NCBI RefSeq assembly: GCF_900100975.1
Contig: NZ_FNFX01000002.1
Location: 558,001-622,000 of the forward strand
Length of the DNA: 64,000 bases
Direction: 5' to 3'
DNA from: Methylophilus rhizosphaerae
GTDB lineage: Bacteria; Pseudomonadota; Gammaproteobacteria; Burkholderiales; Methylophilaceae
Shown here: positions 36,847-47,159 of the stretch, piece by piece
Layout of the letters: the number at the start of each line of letters is the position of its first letter
Numbering within the stretch: position 1 is the first letter of the stretch
Program-made: the position numbers and the translations under genes
The notes under the pieces: model-generated
What the model was told of the DNA's origin: nothing
The model's input: the letters and a program-made list of their open reading frames with translations, nothing else
Databases searched by the model: none

Positions 36847-39800
36847 ATGGCGACGCAGGTGAAATCGGTCTGCCCCTACTGCGGTGTCGGTTGCGGCATT
36901 GTCATGGAAATTGAAGACAAGCGCATCATCAAGGTCTATGGCGACAAGCAGCATCCAACCAACTTTGGCCGCCTGTGCACCAAGGGCAATACCTGCATCC
37001 AGGCCATCGCCGAATCCGGCCGGCTGGAACATGCTTATGTACGTCCCACGCGCGGACAGGAGTCGGTGCGTACCGGCATGGAAGCTGCCATCAGGGAAAC
37101 CGCCCGCCGTTTGCGCGCCATCCTGGATGAGCATGGCCCGGATGCCATTGCGCTGTATGTGTCCGGCCAGATGTCGATTGAGTCCCAATACCTCGCCAAC
37201 AAACTGGTAAAGGGCTATCTCGGCAGTAACAATATCGAATCCAACTCTCGCCTGTGCATGGCCAGTGCCGGCAGTGGTTATAAATTATCGCTGGGCGCAG
37301 ATGGGCCGCCAGGTTCGTACCAGGATTTTGACCAGGCTGACCTGTTCTTTGTCATTGGCGCCAATATGGCCGATTGCCACCCTATCCTGTTCCTGCGCAT
37401 GATGGACAGGGTCAAAGCCGGTGCCAGGCTGATTGTGGTCGACCCGCGCCGCAATGCCACGGCTGACAAAGCACACCTGTTCATGCAGATCAAACCCGGT
37501 ACCGATCTCGCTTTACTCAATGGCCTGTTGCACTTGCTGGTGAAAAACGGCCATACCGATGCCGCGTTTATTGCCGAATTTACCGAAGGCTGGGAAGTCA
37601 TGCCGGACTTCCTGGAAGACTATACGCCAGCCAACGTCGCAGAGATCACTGGCCTGGATGAAAGCGCATTGCACCAGGCTGCCGAATGGATAGGCACCAG
37701 CAAGAACTGGATGAGTTGCTGGACCATGGGGCTTAATCAAAGCACCCATGGCACCTGGAACACCAATGCCATTTGTAACCTGCACCTGGCGACAGGCACC
37801 ATCTGCCGCCCAGGCAGCGGCCCCTTTTCGCTGACCGGTCAACCCAATGCCATGGGTGGCCGCGAAATGGGCTACATGGGCCCGGGGCTGCCAGGCCAGC
37901 GTTCAGTGCTGGTCGAACAGGACCGCCAGTTTATCGAACAACTCTGGAAGTTGCCGGAAGGTACGCTGCATACCCGTCTGGGTGGCGGCACCGTCGCCAT
38001 GTTCGAGCAAATGATGGCAGGCGACATCAAGGCCTGCTGGATCATTTGCACCAACCCCGTTGCCAGCATGGCCAACCGCAAAAACGTGATTGCAGGCCTG
38101 GAAAAAGCCGAGCTGGTGATCGCCCAGGATGCTTTCCTGGATACCGAAACCAATCGCTATGCGGATATCTTGCTGCCAGGTGCCTTATGGGCCGAGGCAG
38201 AAGGCGTGATGATTAATTCAGAACGCAATATGACGCTGATGCAGCATGCCGTGAACCCGCCGGGTGAAGCCATGGCAGACTGGCAGATTATTGCGCGCGT
38301 GGCCTGTGAGATGGGTTTTGGTGAGGGATTCAGTTACCAGTCTGCCGCCGAAGTATTTGCCGAGATCACCCAGGCGACCAACCTGAAAACCGGCTATGAC
38401 ATCCGCGGTGCGAGCCATGAAAAACTGCGCCAGCAACCCCTGCAATGGCCATGCCCGCCAGACAGCGCAGAAGACCGCCACCCGATCCGCTACCTGAACA
38501 ATGGCATCAGCCAGAAACTGGTCATCCGCGAAGATGGCAGTCAGCCGCGCATTGCCTTTGCCACTGCCAGTGGCAAAGGTGTGTTTTTTGCCCGGCCGCA
38601 CATGGATCCGGCCGAACTGCCTGACCCGGACTACCCGTTTGTACTCAATACCGGCCGCCTGCAACATCAATGGCACACCATGACCAAAACCGGCAAGATT
38701 GCCACGCTGAACAAGCTCAACCCCGGGCCATTTGTCGAACTGCATCCTGAAGATGCTGCCGCGCTAGGCATACGCGACAAAGACCAGGTCGAGATCCGTT
38801 CGCGGCGTGGCCGGGCAGTATTACCGGCCGTCGTGACCGATCGCGTCCGCGCCGGTAACTGCTTTGCCCCTTTCCACTGGAATGACGTGTTCGGCGATGA
38901 CCTGACCATTAATGCCGTCACCAGCGATGCCATAGACCCGCTCTCGCAACAACCCGAATTCAAGTTCTGTGCCGTGGCCATGGCACGCGTCGCCACGACC
39001 CCACACAGGCTGCCTGGCGAGGAAAAGGCTGCCGCCATACTTGCCGCCGGCACAGATGACCCCGTTAAAAATAGCAAGGAACTCGACATGAAAGATATCG
39101 ATGCGCTGGCCAGCCTGCTAGGCCTGGATCACCAGCCGGAAATTGTCCTGGATGCGCAGGAGCAACTCTATTTACAGGGTTTTATTACTGGCTTGCGTAC
39201 CGAGGAGTCCCGCAAGTCAGGGGGCGTGCCTATGTTGCCGGAAGGTGTGCCACTGGCGCCCGCCAAACATTTGCTGGTCAACGGCATTCTGGCAGGTCTG
39301 TTTGCGCGCACCTGGTTGCCTGGCGGTGGCAGCTTGCCCGCAGGATTGCCAGATTTCGCGGCAGGCCAATCCCCTGCGGCTACACCCGTGACCATTCTCT
39401 GGGCCTCGCAAACCGGCAATGCCGAAGGTTTTGCTGAAAAGTGTGCAGAGCGCATCAAGGCCAGCGGTCACAGCGTGACTGTCGCTCAGATGGATAGCTT
39501 CAAAGTAGCCGACCTCGCCACCACCGCCAATGTATTACTGCTTGCCAGTACTTTTGGTGATGGCGATCCGCCGGACAATGGCAGCAATTTCTGGCAGGCG
39601 ATACAGGCAGACAATGCGCCTGGATTAAGCAATACAAAATTTGCCGTGCTGGCATTCGGTGACTCTAACTATGATCAGTTCTGTGGCTTTGGCCGCAAAC
39701 TTGATGCACAGTTGGAAGCGCTGGGTGCGCAGCGCCTGGTGCCACGTGTGGATTGCGAGCCCGACTTTGAACAGCCTGCTAACGAATGGCTGGGCAAGGT

Positions 39801-41016
39801 AGTTTCCGCCCTGGCGAATAGCGCCGTCAGCGTGATGCAACCTGTCATGGCGCTGGCAGGCGATGCCGATGAAAACCAGGCAGAAACTGTGACGGCAACG
39901 CCGCCAGGCTATACCCGCCAGCAGCCATTGAAGGCCCGGCTCATCATTAACCAGTGCCTCAATGCCGAAGGTGCGAAGAAAGAGATACGCCAGTTTGGTT
40001 TTGACCTGGCCAATAGCGGATTCAGCTATGAAGCGGGAGATGCGCTCGGCGTCTGGCCTACCAACTGCCCGGAGTTGGTCGGCGACATACTCAGCGCGCT
40101 CAAACTATCGCCATCCACCATGGTGACCGTCAAGGATCACGGTGAAGTGACTTTAGTGGATGCCCTCTCCCACCACTATGAAATTGCCCGCATCACGCCT
40201 GACATGCTCAACTTTGTGCAGCAGCGCAGTCAAAGCGCCGCACTGGCAACCTTGATGGCCGACGACAAAATTCTTAAAGACTGGCTATGGGGCAAACAGG
40301 TCATTGATCTATTACTGGCCTACCCGATCAAAGTCGAGGCTGGCGAATGGCTGGCTGTGTTAAAACGCCTGCAACCACGCCTTTACTCCATTTCGTCCAG
40401 TCCCAGGAAGCATCCTGACCAGGTACACCTGACCGTGTCTGCCGTGCGCTACGGTAAAGGTAACACACGTGGCGGCGTATGCTCGACCTTTATGGCTGAC
40501 CGCGCAGTTGATGTCAGCGTGCCTATCTTCCTGCAACGTTCCGCCCATTTCCGCCCGCCAAAAAACCCGGATGCACCGCTGATTATGGTCGGGCCCGGGA
40601 CTGGTATTGCACCGTTTATAGCCTTTCTGCAGGAAAGGCAGGCCACAGGTGCCCGAGGTCAAAACTGGCTATTCTTTGGCGAGCAGCACGCCGCGACCGA
40701 TTTTTATTACCGTGAAGAACTGGCATCACTACAAAAAGCCGGTGTGCTCACTCGCCTAGATACCGCTTTCTCACGCGACCAGGCAGAAAAAATCTATGTG
40801 CAACACCGCATGCTGGAACAAGGTGCAATGCTATGGCAATGGCTGGAACAAGGCGCGCATTTTTGTGTATGTGGTGATGCCAGCCATATGGCCAAAGATG
40901 TGGATGCTGCCTTGAAAAGCATTGTACAGATGCACGGCAATCTGTCTGTCGAGGCGGCGGCTGACTATGTCGCAAAAATGTCGCAGGAAAAACGATATGT
41001 GCGGGATGTCTATTAG
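36847..41016 (+). CDS. Fused assimilatory nitrate reductase-CysJ-like flavoreductase
   Basis: A 1389-residue self-contained nitrate reductase. In order it has the [4Fe-4S] domain (C9, C12, C16, C44), the molybdopterin body and a dinucleotide-binding domain (about 595-710, [18 protein letters not shown]). A linker (about 730-840) follows, then an FMN flavodoxin domain from about 848 ([17 protein letters not shown]). The FAD domain holds RLYSISSSP at about 1178, and the NADPH-binding module has GPGTGIAPF at about 1249 and ends YVRDVY. The flavin half matches the alpha subunit of sulphite reductase, so electrons can pass NADPH-FAD-FMN-[4Fe-4S]-Mo within one chain. It has no BFD domain. GAGG lies 8 bases before the ATG. 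It is the last gene of operon C. Confidence 0.93.
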   Translation: MATQVKSVCPYCGVGCGIVMEIEDKRIIKVYGDKQHPTNFGRLCTKGNTCIQAIAESGRLEHAYVRPTRGQESVRTGMEAAIRETARRLRAILDEHGPDAIALYVSGQMSIESQYLANKLVKGYLGSNNIESNSRLCMASAGSGYKLSLGADGPPGSYQDFDQADLFFVIGANMADCHPILFLRMMDRVKAGARLIVVDPRRNATADKAHLFMQIKPGTDLALLNGLLHLLVKNGHTDAAFIAEFTEGWEVMPDFLEDYTPANVAEITGLDESALHQAAEWIGTSKNWMSCWTMGLNQSTHGTWNTNAICNLHLATGTICRPGSGPFSLTGQPNAMGGREMGYMGPGLPGQRSVLVEQDRQFIEQLWKLPEGTLHTRLGGGTVAMFEQMMAGDIKACWIICTNPVASMANRKNVIAGLEKAELVIAQDAFLDTETNRYADILLPGALWAEAEGVMINSERNMTLMQHAVNPPGEAMADWQIIARVACEMGFGEGFSYQSAAEVFAEITQATNLKTGYDIRGASHEKLRQQPLQWPCPPDSAEDRHPIRYLNNGISQKLVIREDGSQPRIAFATASGKGVFFARPHMDPAELPDPDYPFVLNTGRLQHQWHTMTKTGKIATLNKLNPGPFVELHPEDAAALGIRDKDQVEIRSRRGRAVLPAVVTDRVRAGNCFAPFHWNDVFGDDLTINAVTSDAIDPLSQQPEFKFCAVAMARVATTPHRLPGEEKAAAILAAGTDDPVKNSKELDMKDIDALASLLGLDHQPEIVLDAQEQLYLQGFITGLRTEESRKSGGVPMLPEGVPLAPAKHLLVNGILAGLFARTWLPGGGSLPAGLPDFAAGQSPAATPVTILWASQTGNAEGFAEKCAERIKASGHSVTVAQMDSFKVADLATTANVLLLASTFGDGDPPDNGSNFWQAIQADNAPGLSNTKFAVLAFGDSNYDQFCGFGRKLDAQLEALGAQRLVPRVDCEPDFEQPANEWLGKVVSALANSAVSVMQPVMALAGDADENQAETVTATPPGYTRQQPLKARLIINQCLNAEGAKKEIRQFGFDLANSGFSYEAGDALGVWPTNCPELVGDILSALKLSPSTMVTVKDHGEVTLVDALSHHYEIARITPDMLNFVQQRSQSAALATLMADDKILKDWLWGKQVIDLLLAYPIKVEAGEWLAVLKRLQPRLYSISSSPRKHPDQVHLTVSAVRYGKGNTRGGVCSTFMADRAVDVSVPIFLQRSAHFRPPKNPDAPLIMVGPGTGIAPFIAFLQERQATGARGQNWLFFGEQHAATDFYYREELASLQKAGVLTRLDTAFSRDQAEKIYVQHRMLEQGAMLWQWLEQGAHFCVCGDASHMAKDVDAALKSIVQMHGNLSVEAAADYVAKMSQEKRYVRDVY

Positions 41017-41071
41017 CGCCCGCTAATTTCAATACAGCACTTTGAAGGACTCTCCCAGTAAACTGTACCCA

Positions 41072-42091
41072 CTAATGAGTAGAGAACCGTTTTCTGTATT
41101 CAGACGGGGACACGGCCAGATGACGGTGAAAGGTAATACGCATGCGCTCTTCATCGCCAAAGCCGCATCGTGCTGCAATCTCCTGGATGCTATGCGGTGA
41201 GTCTTCCAGTAACCTTCGCGCGGCTTCCAAACGAAATATCTCTATGGCTTTTGCCGGGGTCCTGCCTGTCTTCTGTTTATAGACCCGTGCAAAATTTCTT
41301 GGACTCATGCATGCTTTGGCAGCCAGTGTATCAATGGTCATCTCCCGCTGTTGAAGATGGCTGCAAATCCACTCATTGAGTTGATCAAACGAGATATCGG
41401 CAGACTGTGATTGCAACAACTCGCTAAATTGGGATTGTCCTCCCGAACGTTTCATATATACGACCAGCTCGCGTGCCACTTTCATTGCGATCTCCCGCCC
41501 GCAATCCTCTTCAACCAGGGCCAGGGCGAGATCAATGCCGGCAGTCACGCCTGCAGAGGTCCAGATAGAATCCTGATGAACGAAAATGGCATCCCCATCA
41601 ATTTCTATAGAGGGATAGCGTTCGCGCAGTAAATCCAGCATCGCCCAGTGTGTAGCCGCGCGCTTACCCTCTAACAAGCCTGCCTGCGCCAAAAGAAATG
41701 CGCCGCTACAGACCGAAGCCATACGCCGCACTTTTGCATGCTGGCGGCTTAACCATAGTGCTAATGCTGATGAGCTGCCTAACACGTCTATGATATACGG
41801 AGAGCCGGGCACGATGATGGTATCAATGTCAGCATTATCAAAATCCGACAACACACGGGTATCCAGCGCCACGCCTTCCGCTGTGTTCACCAAGCCACCA
41901 TCCAGGCTAATCGTGTGTCTGTCATAAGGCGGCAAGCCACGCTCTTCCAGGTATCTTGAAGCCGCCCAGAATACGGTTTGTGCCCCGGTCATATCGAGCA
42001 GGCCCATTTGGGGAAAGGCGACGAATACGACAAGCTTCTGGTATTTTCGAGAGGTTGGCAGATATTTAGGGATATATGTCATATCGGCCAT
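41072..42091 (-). CDS. GlxA-family AraC-type transcriptional regulator (DJ-1/PfpI fused)
   Basis: A 339-residue protein with an N-terminal DJ-1/PfpI (class I amidotransferase-like) domain (about 18-190) holding the elbow cysteine in VCSGAFLLAQAGLL. A C-terminal AraC helix-turn-helix pair follows (about 240-335; MSPRNFARVYKQKTGRTPA, IAARCGFGDEERMRITFHRHL). Family members such as FtrA/GlxA act as activators; the ligand and target are unknown here. It is divergent from the NmrA-like reductase at 42153, which is the most likely target by position. Confidence 0.88.
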   Translation of the reverse strand: MADMTYIPKYLPTSRKYQKLVVFVAFPQMGLLDMTGAQTVFWAASRYLEERGLPPYDRHTISLDGGLVNTAEGVALDTRVLSDFDNADIDTIIVPGSPYIIDVLGSSSALALWLSRQHAKVRRMASVCSGAFLLAQAGLLEGKRAATHWAMLDLLRERYPSIEIDGDAIFVHQDSIWTSAGVTAGIDLALALVEEDCGREIAMKVARELVVYMKRSGGQSQFSELLQSQSADISFDQLNEWICSHLQQREMTIDTLAAKACMSPRNFARVYKQKTGRTPAKAIEIFRLEAARRLLEDSPHSIQEIAARCGFGDEERMRITFHRHLAVSPSEYRKRFSTH

Positions 42092-42152
42092 ATTCTTTCA
42101 TCACTACAATGGCAAGTCAACATTCCGCATTTAGTTAACTGAGGTGAACAAT

Positions 42153-42896
42153 ATGAAAATCGTGGTGATCGGTGGTACTGGCTTAATTGGCAAAAAACTG
42201 GTTGGAAATTTACAGAGGGCAGGCCATGAAGTCATCCCGGCCTCACCCAATACTGGTGTTGATACGCTGACCGGCAAAGGCTTGGCAGAAGTGCTCACAG
42301 GCGCTGATATTGTGGTTGATGTTGCCAACTCGCCTTCTTTTGAAGACTCAGCTGTCATGTATTTTTTTGAAACGGCAGGCAATAATATTGCGGTTGCCGA
42401 AAAAGCGGCCAGAGTTAAACATCATGTTGCGCTGTCTGTGGTTGGCACCGAAAAACTGCAGGATAGCGGTTATTTCCGCGCAAAACTGGTGCAGGAAAAC
42501 ATTATCAAGGCTTCAGGGATCCCCTACACCATTGTACGTGCCACCCAGTTTTTTGAATTCTTGACCAGCATTGCCTATTCAGCCACAGAGGGTGAAACTG
42601 TGCGTTTGAGTTCGGCCCTGTTTCAACCAATGTCAGCAGAAGATGTTGCTTCCATACTGGCGACAATCACATTGCAACAACCGGTTAACGGCATTGTTGA
42701 CATTGCTGGCCCACAAAAAATTTCCTTGCATGATGCAGTCGCCGCCGCTCTGGCGGCCAATCAGGACAACCGGAAAATGATTCGGGATGAGCAGGCTGCT
42801 TACTTTGGCATGATGCTCAACGATCAGTCACTCACGCCACAAGGATCAGCACACTTTGGCAAACAGACATTACAAGACTGGTTAGCTAGCGCATGA
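42153..42896 (+). CDS. NmrA-like NAD(P)-binding oxidoreductase/SDR
   Basis: A 247-residue atypical short-chain dehydrogenase with a Rossmann start (MKIVVIGGTGLIGKKLV) and a central YTIVRATQFFEF stretch usual in NmrA/YwnB-like proteins. No classical YxxxK active site is evident. The ATG at 42153 follows GAGG by 8 bases and is preferred to a GTG three codons earlier. It overlaps the next membrane protein by four bases. The substrate is unknown. Confidence 0.8.
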   Translation: MKIVVIGGTGLIGKKLVGNLQRAGHEVIPASPNTGVDTLTGKGLAEVLTGADIVVDVANSPSFEDSAVMYFFETAGNNIAVAEKAARVKHHVALSVVGTEKLQDSGYFRAKLVQENIIKASGIPYTIVRATQFFEFLTSIAYSATEGETVRLSSALFQPMSAEDVASILATITLQQPVNGIVDIAGPQKISLHDAVAAALAANQDNRKMIRDEQAAYFGMMLNDQSLTPQGSAHFGKQTLQDWLASA

Positions 42897-43300
42897 ATAT
42901 ATTAAGAAAGCTGTTGAGAATAAGCGTGCTCACAGGCATTGTTTTTAATAGCATCTTCCTGAGCTTGAACGGCCTGTTCATGATTATTGATCCCAAAACC
43001 TGGTATGAAATGGTACCAGGCGTGATTACCACAGGATTTTATAATCAGCATTTCATCCGAGACATTGGCATCATCCAGTTGTTTCTGGGCATTGCTTTTA
43101 TCGCAGGCTGGTTTCATCCGCACCTACAATTGACTTTGTGGGGTGTCGCAACGTTATGGCTGGTCGCACATGCTGTTTTTCACCTGTGGGAAGTGGCAGT
43201 AGGTATTTGTGGCGCTTCTGCGCTACTCCGTGATTTTGCTGCGGTCTCGCTGCCGGCACTTATTGGCATCGCAGCACTGCTTACTTTTGCCACAAAATAG
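42893..43300 (+). CDS. Small membrane protein, four predicted helices, unknown function
   Basis: A 135-residue hydrophobic protein with four predicted membrane segments (about 8-30, 58-78, 82-100, 110-132). A conserved-looking loop QHFIRDIGIIQLFLG resembles small DUF4345-type membrane proteins; the family assignment is tentative. ATGA overlap with the upstream reductase implies co-translation. No catalytic residues are recognised. Confidence 0.7.
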   Translation: MNILRKLLRISVLTGIVFNSIFLSLNGLFMIIDPKTWYEMVPGVITTGFYNQHFIRDIGIIQLFLGIAFIAGWFHPHLQLTLWGVATLWLVAHAVFHLWEVAVGICGASALLRDFAAVSLPALIGIAALLTFATK

Positions 43301-43380
43301 CCGACAACCCATGCCTGAAGCACCGGGAAATCCCTGCTCTATCACCGACACTCTGCATGTGTCGTGGTTTGTATATCAGG

Positions 43381-44247
43381 CTAGCTTCGCTTTGATAATG
43401 AAACCGAGCTAAAGGTGACTGCACTAATCACCAGCAATGCGCCAAACAATTGTGCATGTGTAGGCGGCATATGCTCAAATGCCGCGATTACCATAGTAGT
43501 GACCGGCACCAGATTCATAAATATTGCAGCTTTTGAGGGTCCCAGGTGTGAAATGCTCGCATTCCAGAAAAGATAGGCCAATACACCGCCACCTAATGAC
43601 ATCATCAGCAAGGCCGCGCCGCCACTAATCGTCGGCAACACGAAATGATCTCCATGCCATGCAGCGGCAATGGTCAAGGCAAGGGCACCCGCGGTCATGA
43701 TCCCTGCCGTATTCGTGATACCACTGACGTGTTTAGGCATCATCTTTTTGACCAGTACGTTATACAGTGCCCAATTAAGTGTCGCGATCAAAATGTATAT
43801 ATCGCCGGTAGAGACTTTGAGTTGGGCGCCCGCACCCAATACCACGATGACAACACCAGCTATTCCCACCGGAAATGCGATCAATTGCCGATTGGTTGGC
43901 ATGTCGCCAAGAATCACATAGCCGAGTACTGCCGTTAATAACGGATTCAATGCCATGATCAATGCGCCATTGATAGCAGACGACGTTTCCATCCCAAGAA
44001 AGAAAAATAGGTTAAAACCAAAAACGCCGACCACGCCCAAGGTCAGATAGGCCTGCCAATGACGCAATGAGACGGCTTCTTTTCTAAACTGCGCAACCAA
44101 TACCATGATGGCAGCCGCTAATAGATAACGGCTGGCCCCGGCGATATAGGGACTCATTTCCGCGAGTACCGGTCTCGCCAGGTTGAAATTGGCACCCCAG
44201 AAGACTGCGGCCAGGGTTGCCATCAAATAGGTTTTAATATTGCCCAT
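43381..44247 (-). CDS. EamA/DMT-family transporter
   Basis: A 288-residue inner-membrane protein with ten predicted helices arranged as two EamA repeats (FWGANFNLARPVLAEMSPYIAGASRYLLAA in the first, FWNASISHLGPSKAAIFMNLVPVTTMVIA in the second). Such proteins export or import small metabolites. The gene is downstream of and co-directional with an ArsR regulator (104-base gap). GAGA lies a few bases before the ATG. The substrate is unknown. Confidence 0.88.
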   Translation of the reverse strand: MGNIKTYLMATLAAVFWGANFNLARPVLAEMSPYIAGASRYLLAAAIMVLVAQFRKEAVSLRHWQAYLTLGVVGVFGFNLFFFLGMETSSAINGALIMALNPLLTAVLGYVILGDMPTNRQLIAFPVGIAGVVIVVLGAGAQLKVSTGDIYILIATLNWALYNVLVKKMMPKHVSGITNTAGIMTAGALALTIAAAWHGDHFVLPTISGGAALLMMSLGGGVLAYLFWNASISHLGPSKAAIFMNLVPVTTMVIAAFEHMPPTHAQLFGALLVISAVTFSSVSLSKRS

Positions 44248-44351
44248 TACTTTTCTCGATACAGTGTTTTATCCAAATAGCAGATTTCTCATCAAGGTGG
44301 CTTATATTCATGCCAGATTTTAGGCATTTAGAAGGCAGAGGCGCCAAAGGC

Positions 44352-44666
44352 TTATTGCGTCGGGTTGAGTGCGCGAAGCACCGATTGCAATACACCAGGG
44401 AATTTCTGTTCAATCTCTTCCACCCTGAGCGCATTCATATGCTCGGTGCCTTCAATTAATGTTTCAACGATGCCAGCCGCCCTTAGAATTTTAAAGTGAT
44501 GCGACATGCTGGACTTGGGGCGATTCAGGTCGAGCTCACCGCAGGTCATCTTGCGCCCGGCATTGGCCAGGCGCCCCACAATCTCCAGGCGGGTCGGGTC
44601 AGACAGTGCATACATGATGTCTGTCAGTTCTACTTGATCAATACTCGGATGCTTGATTTGCCGCAT
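44352..44666 (-). CDS. ArsR-family winged-helix repressor
   Basis: A 104-residue regulator with the ArsR fold: ALSDPTRLEIVGRLANAG, then the recognition helix in LNRPKSSMSHHFKILRAAGIVET. The metal-site ELCVCDL motif is replaced by MTCGELDLNRPKSS, with one cysteine, so classical arsenite or zinc sensing is unlikely; a redox or electrophile signal would fit the divergent MFS-old yellow enzyme pair. A perfect palindrome lies in the 84-base divergent gap. Confidence 0.87.
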   Translation of the reverse strand: MRQIKHPSIDQVELTDIMYALSDPTRLEIVGRLANAGRKMTCGELDLNRPKSSMSHHFKILRAAGIVETLIEGTEHMNALRVEEIEQKFPGVLQSVLRALNPTQ

Positions 44667-44695
44667 GACTAAAATTTATCACAACGCTTGATATT

Positions 44696-44729
44696 ATTCT
44701 ATAGTTCGATTATATTCGAACTATAGAAT
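44696..44729. promoter_or_regulatory. Perfect palindromic operator between arsR-family gene and MFS gene
   Basis: Fourteen-base arms (ATTCTATAGTTCGA and its exact complement, 44696-44709 and 44716-44729) flank a six-base TTATAT centre. It lies 30 bases from the arsR-family start and 21 bases from the MFS start, well placed to control both divergent units. Binding by the ArsR protein is inferred. Confidence 0.75.
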
Positions 44730-44750
44730 TTAATTAAGAGTAGCGTTGTA

Positions 44751-45941
44751 ATGAAAAAACAAGTTTCAGCACAAGGCATTCCGCTCGCCTTGTATGCGCT
44801 GATGGCAGGTGCCTTCGGTATAGGCACCACAGAATTTGTGATTATGGGCTTGTTGCCTGAAGTCAGCAGAGATTTACAGGTCAGCATTCCAATGGCTGGG
44901 CTATTAATCAGTGGCTATGCCTTGGGTGTGGCGGTCGGTGCGCCTGTCATGTCTATCCTGATGGCCAAATTTTCGCGCAAGAATTCCCTGCTCTGGCTGA
45001 TGGGCATATTTACTCTGGGAAACCTGATCTGCGCCATCGCGCCGGATTACACCACACTGATGATTGCCAGGGTAATCACGTCGTTTGCGCATGGTACTTT
45101 CTTTGGCATAGGTGCAGTGGTGGCGACCAGTCTGGTGCCTAAAGACAAACGCGCATTGGCGATTGCTTTGATGTTTACCGGCCTCACTGTTGCCAATGTG
45201 GTTGGTGTACCGGCTGGCACATGGCTGGGCCAGATGCTGGGCTGGCGCTCAACTTTTTGGGCGGTGACCATGATAGGCCCGGTGGCATTGGCAGCGCTGT
45301 ATTTTCTGGTGCCTGGTGACCATCATGCAGAAAAAGTAGCGGTTAAAGCCGAGATCAATGCCTTGTTGCAACCGCAGGTGATTGCCGGGTTACTGCTGAC
45401 CATCATTGCGGATACCGGCTTGTTCGCGATCCTGACCTATGTCGCGCCAATTTTGACCGATGTGGCCCATTTCTCATCCACTGCCGTCTCGCCAGTCTTT
45501 TTGTTATTTGGGGTAGGCATGGTGATCGGCAACATCATTGGAGCAAAACTCGCAGATATCAATCTCGATAAAACATTGATAGGTGCGTTGATTTTTATCA
45601 TCGCCATCCTGGCCTCTTTCTCGCTGTTTTCGCATAACCAGATTGCTGTCATCAGCCTGGTCGGCTTGCTCGGCGTGGCAGGTTTTGCCATGGTGCCTTC
45701 GCTACAGATAAAAATCCTGGAGAAAGCCAGCGGCGCGCCTACCCTCGCCTCCGCCATGAACATCGGCGCATTCAATGTGGGGAATGCTGCGGGCGCCTGG
45801 GTGGGTGGCCTGGTGATTTCTCATGGCCTGGGGTTGATCTCGATCGGCTGGATTGCCGCCTGCATCGTATTTGTCGGACTCATATTGGCGGTGGTCGAAA
45901 TGCGACTGGTTTCAAACCGCCCCCATTCAACACCTGCGTAA
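44751..45941 (+). CDS. MFS drug-type efflux transporter (DHA1, AraJ/YdhP-like)
   Basis: A 396-residue major-facilitator protein with twelve predicted helices. The start FGIGTTEFVIMGLLPEVSRDL is the TEF(V/F)xMGLLP signature of the AraJ/SotB/YdhP branch. It is divergent from the ArsR regulator, with the shared palindrome just upstream and an oxidoreductase 27 bases downstream, suggesting a small inducible detoxification operon. The substrate is unknown. Confidence 0.9.
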   Translation: MKKQVSAQGIPLALYALMAGAFGIGTTEFVIMGLLPEVSRDLQVSIPMAGLLISGYALGVAVGAPVMSILMAKFSRKNSLLWLMGIFTLGNLICAIAPDYTTLMIARVITSFAHGTFFGIGAVVATSLVPKDKRALAIALMFTGLTVANVVGVPAGTWLGQMLGWRSTFWAVTMIGPVALAALYFLVPGDHHAEKVAVKAEINALLQPQVIAGLLLTIIADTGLFAILTYVAPILTDVAHFSSTAVSPVFLLFGVGMVIGNIIGAKLADINLDKTLIGALIFIIAILASFSLFSHNQIAVISLVGLLGVAGFAMVPSLQIKILEKASGAPTLASAMNIGAFNVGNAAGAWVGGLVISHGLGLISIGWIAACIVFVGLILAVVEMRLVSNRPHSTPA

Positions 45942-45968
45942 ACACGCTTTCATTATCAAAGGACCATC

Positions 45969-47075
45969 ATGGCTGACTTATTTTCTAGCTACCGATTAAA
46001 AGATGTCACTCTCAGGAACCGCATCGCGATTCCACCGATGTGCCAGTACATGGCCGAAGACGGCCTGGTGAATGACTGGCATCTGGCGCATTACACCTCC
46101 CTCGCCCGTGGCGGCAGCGGCCTGGTGATTGTGGAAGCCACTGGGGTGGCGCCAGAAGGCCGTATCACACCAGGGTGCCTGGGCATCTGGAATGATGCAC
46201 AAGCCGAAAAACTGCGTGAAATTGCTGCAGCCATCAAAGCGGCAGGTGCAGTGCCTGGTATCCAGATTGCCCATGCGGGCCGCAAAGCCAGTGCCAACCG
46301 CCCCTGGGAAGGCGATGACCATATTCCTGAAAACGATCCACGTGCCTGGCCAACCATTGCGCCATCGGCGATTGCGTTTGGTGGCGATCTGCCACGTGTG
46401 CCAAAAGAGATGACAGTAGCCGACATCAACCGCGTGAAAGCTGATTTTGTGGCTGCGGCCAAACGTGCACTGGATGCCGGTTTTGAGTGGCTGGAAATCC
46501 ACTTTGCGCATGGTTACCTCGGGCAAAGCTTTACCTCCGCGCATTCAAACCATCGTACAGATCAATATGGTGGCAGTTTTGAAAACCGCTCGCGCTTTAC
46601 CATTGAAACACTGGAAGCGGTGCGGGCTGTCTGGCCGGAAAACCTGCCGCTCACAGCGAGATTCGGTGTGATTGAATACGATGGCAAAGACGAAGAAACC
46701 TTGAATGACTCTATTCAACTGGTAAAAGCATGGAAACAGCGTGGACTGGATATGCTAAGCGTCAGCGTTGGCTTTACAATTCCGGAAACCAATATTCCCT
46801 GGGGCCCCGCTTTCCTCGGTCCAGTTGCGCAGCGTGTGCGCAATGAAGCTGGCATTCCGGTTTCATCTGCATGGGGTTTTGGTGCGCCATCCCTGGCAGA
46901 TAATGCTATCCGCCAGGAGCATCTGGACCTGGCAATGATAGGCCGTGCCCATCTGGAAAACCCGCACTGGCCCTATTTCGCGGCCAAGGCATTGCATCAG
47001 GAAAATCCGGCCTGGGTGTTACCTGCGCCATATGCGCACTGGCTCTCAAGATATAGAAGCCCAACCCAGGAATAG
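45969..47075 (+). CDS. Old yellow enzyme, XenA/YqjM type NADPH:flavin oxidoreductase
   Basis: A 368-residue FMN TIM-barrel ene-reductase. The PPMCQYMAEDG N-terminus has the flavin-tuning Cys of the YqjM/XenA class. QIAHAGRKAS, HFAHGYLGQSFTS (substrate-binding His pair) and the AMIGRAHLENP phosphate-binding end are present. It reduces activated C=C bonds of electrophiles and possibly nitro compounds. AGGA lies 5 bases before the ATG. The neighbouring efflux gene and ArsR regulator suggest an electrophile response. Confidence 0.92.
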   Translation: MADLFSSYRLKDVTLRNRIAIPPMCQYMAEDGLVNDWHLAHYTSLARGGSGLVIVEATGVAPEGRITPGCLGIWNDAQAEKLREIAAAIKAAGAVPGIQIAHAGRKASANRPWEGDDHIPENDPRAWPTIAPSAIAFGGDLPRVPKEMTVADINRVKADFVAAAKRALDAGFEWLEIHFAHGYLGQSFTSAHSNHRTDQYGGSFENRSRFTIETLEAVRAVWPENLPLTARFGVIEYDGKDEETLNDSIQLVKAWKQRGLDMLSVSVGFTIPETNIPWGPAFLGPVAQRVRNEAGIPVSSAWGFGAPSLADNAIRQEHLDLAMIGRAHLENPHWPYFAAKALHQENPAWVLPAPYAHWLSRYRSPTQE

Positions 47076-47100
47076 CAGGTCTTTTCACATCATCACATAC

Positions 47101-47130
47101 AATAAAACCTGCCTGTTGGCAGGTTTTATT
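47101..47130. terminator. Bidirectional intrinsic terminator
   Basis: A perfect 13-bp stem (AATAAAACCTGCC paired with GGCAGGTTTTATT) around a TGTT loop, T-rich on both strands. It lies between the convergent old yellow enzyme gene (+) and the msrAB gene (-) and closes both units. Confidence 0.88.
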
Positions 47131-47159
47131 GCTATAACGATATCAATGCCTGGAATTCA

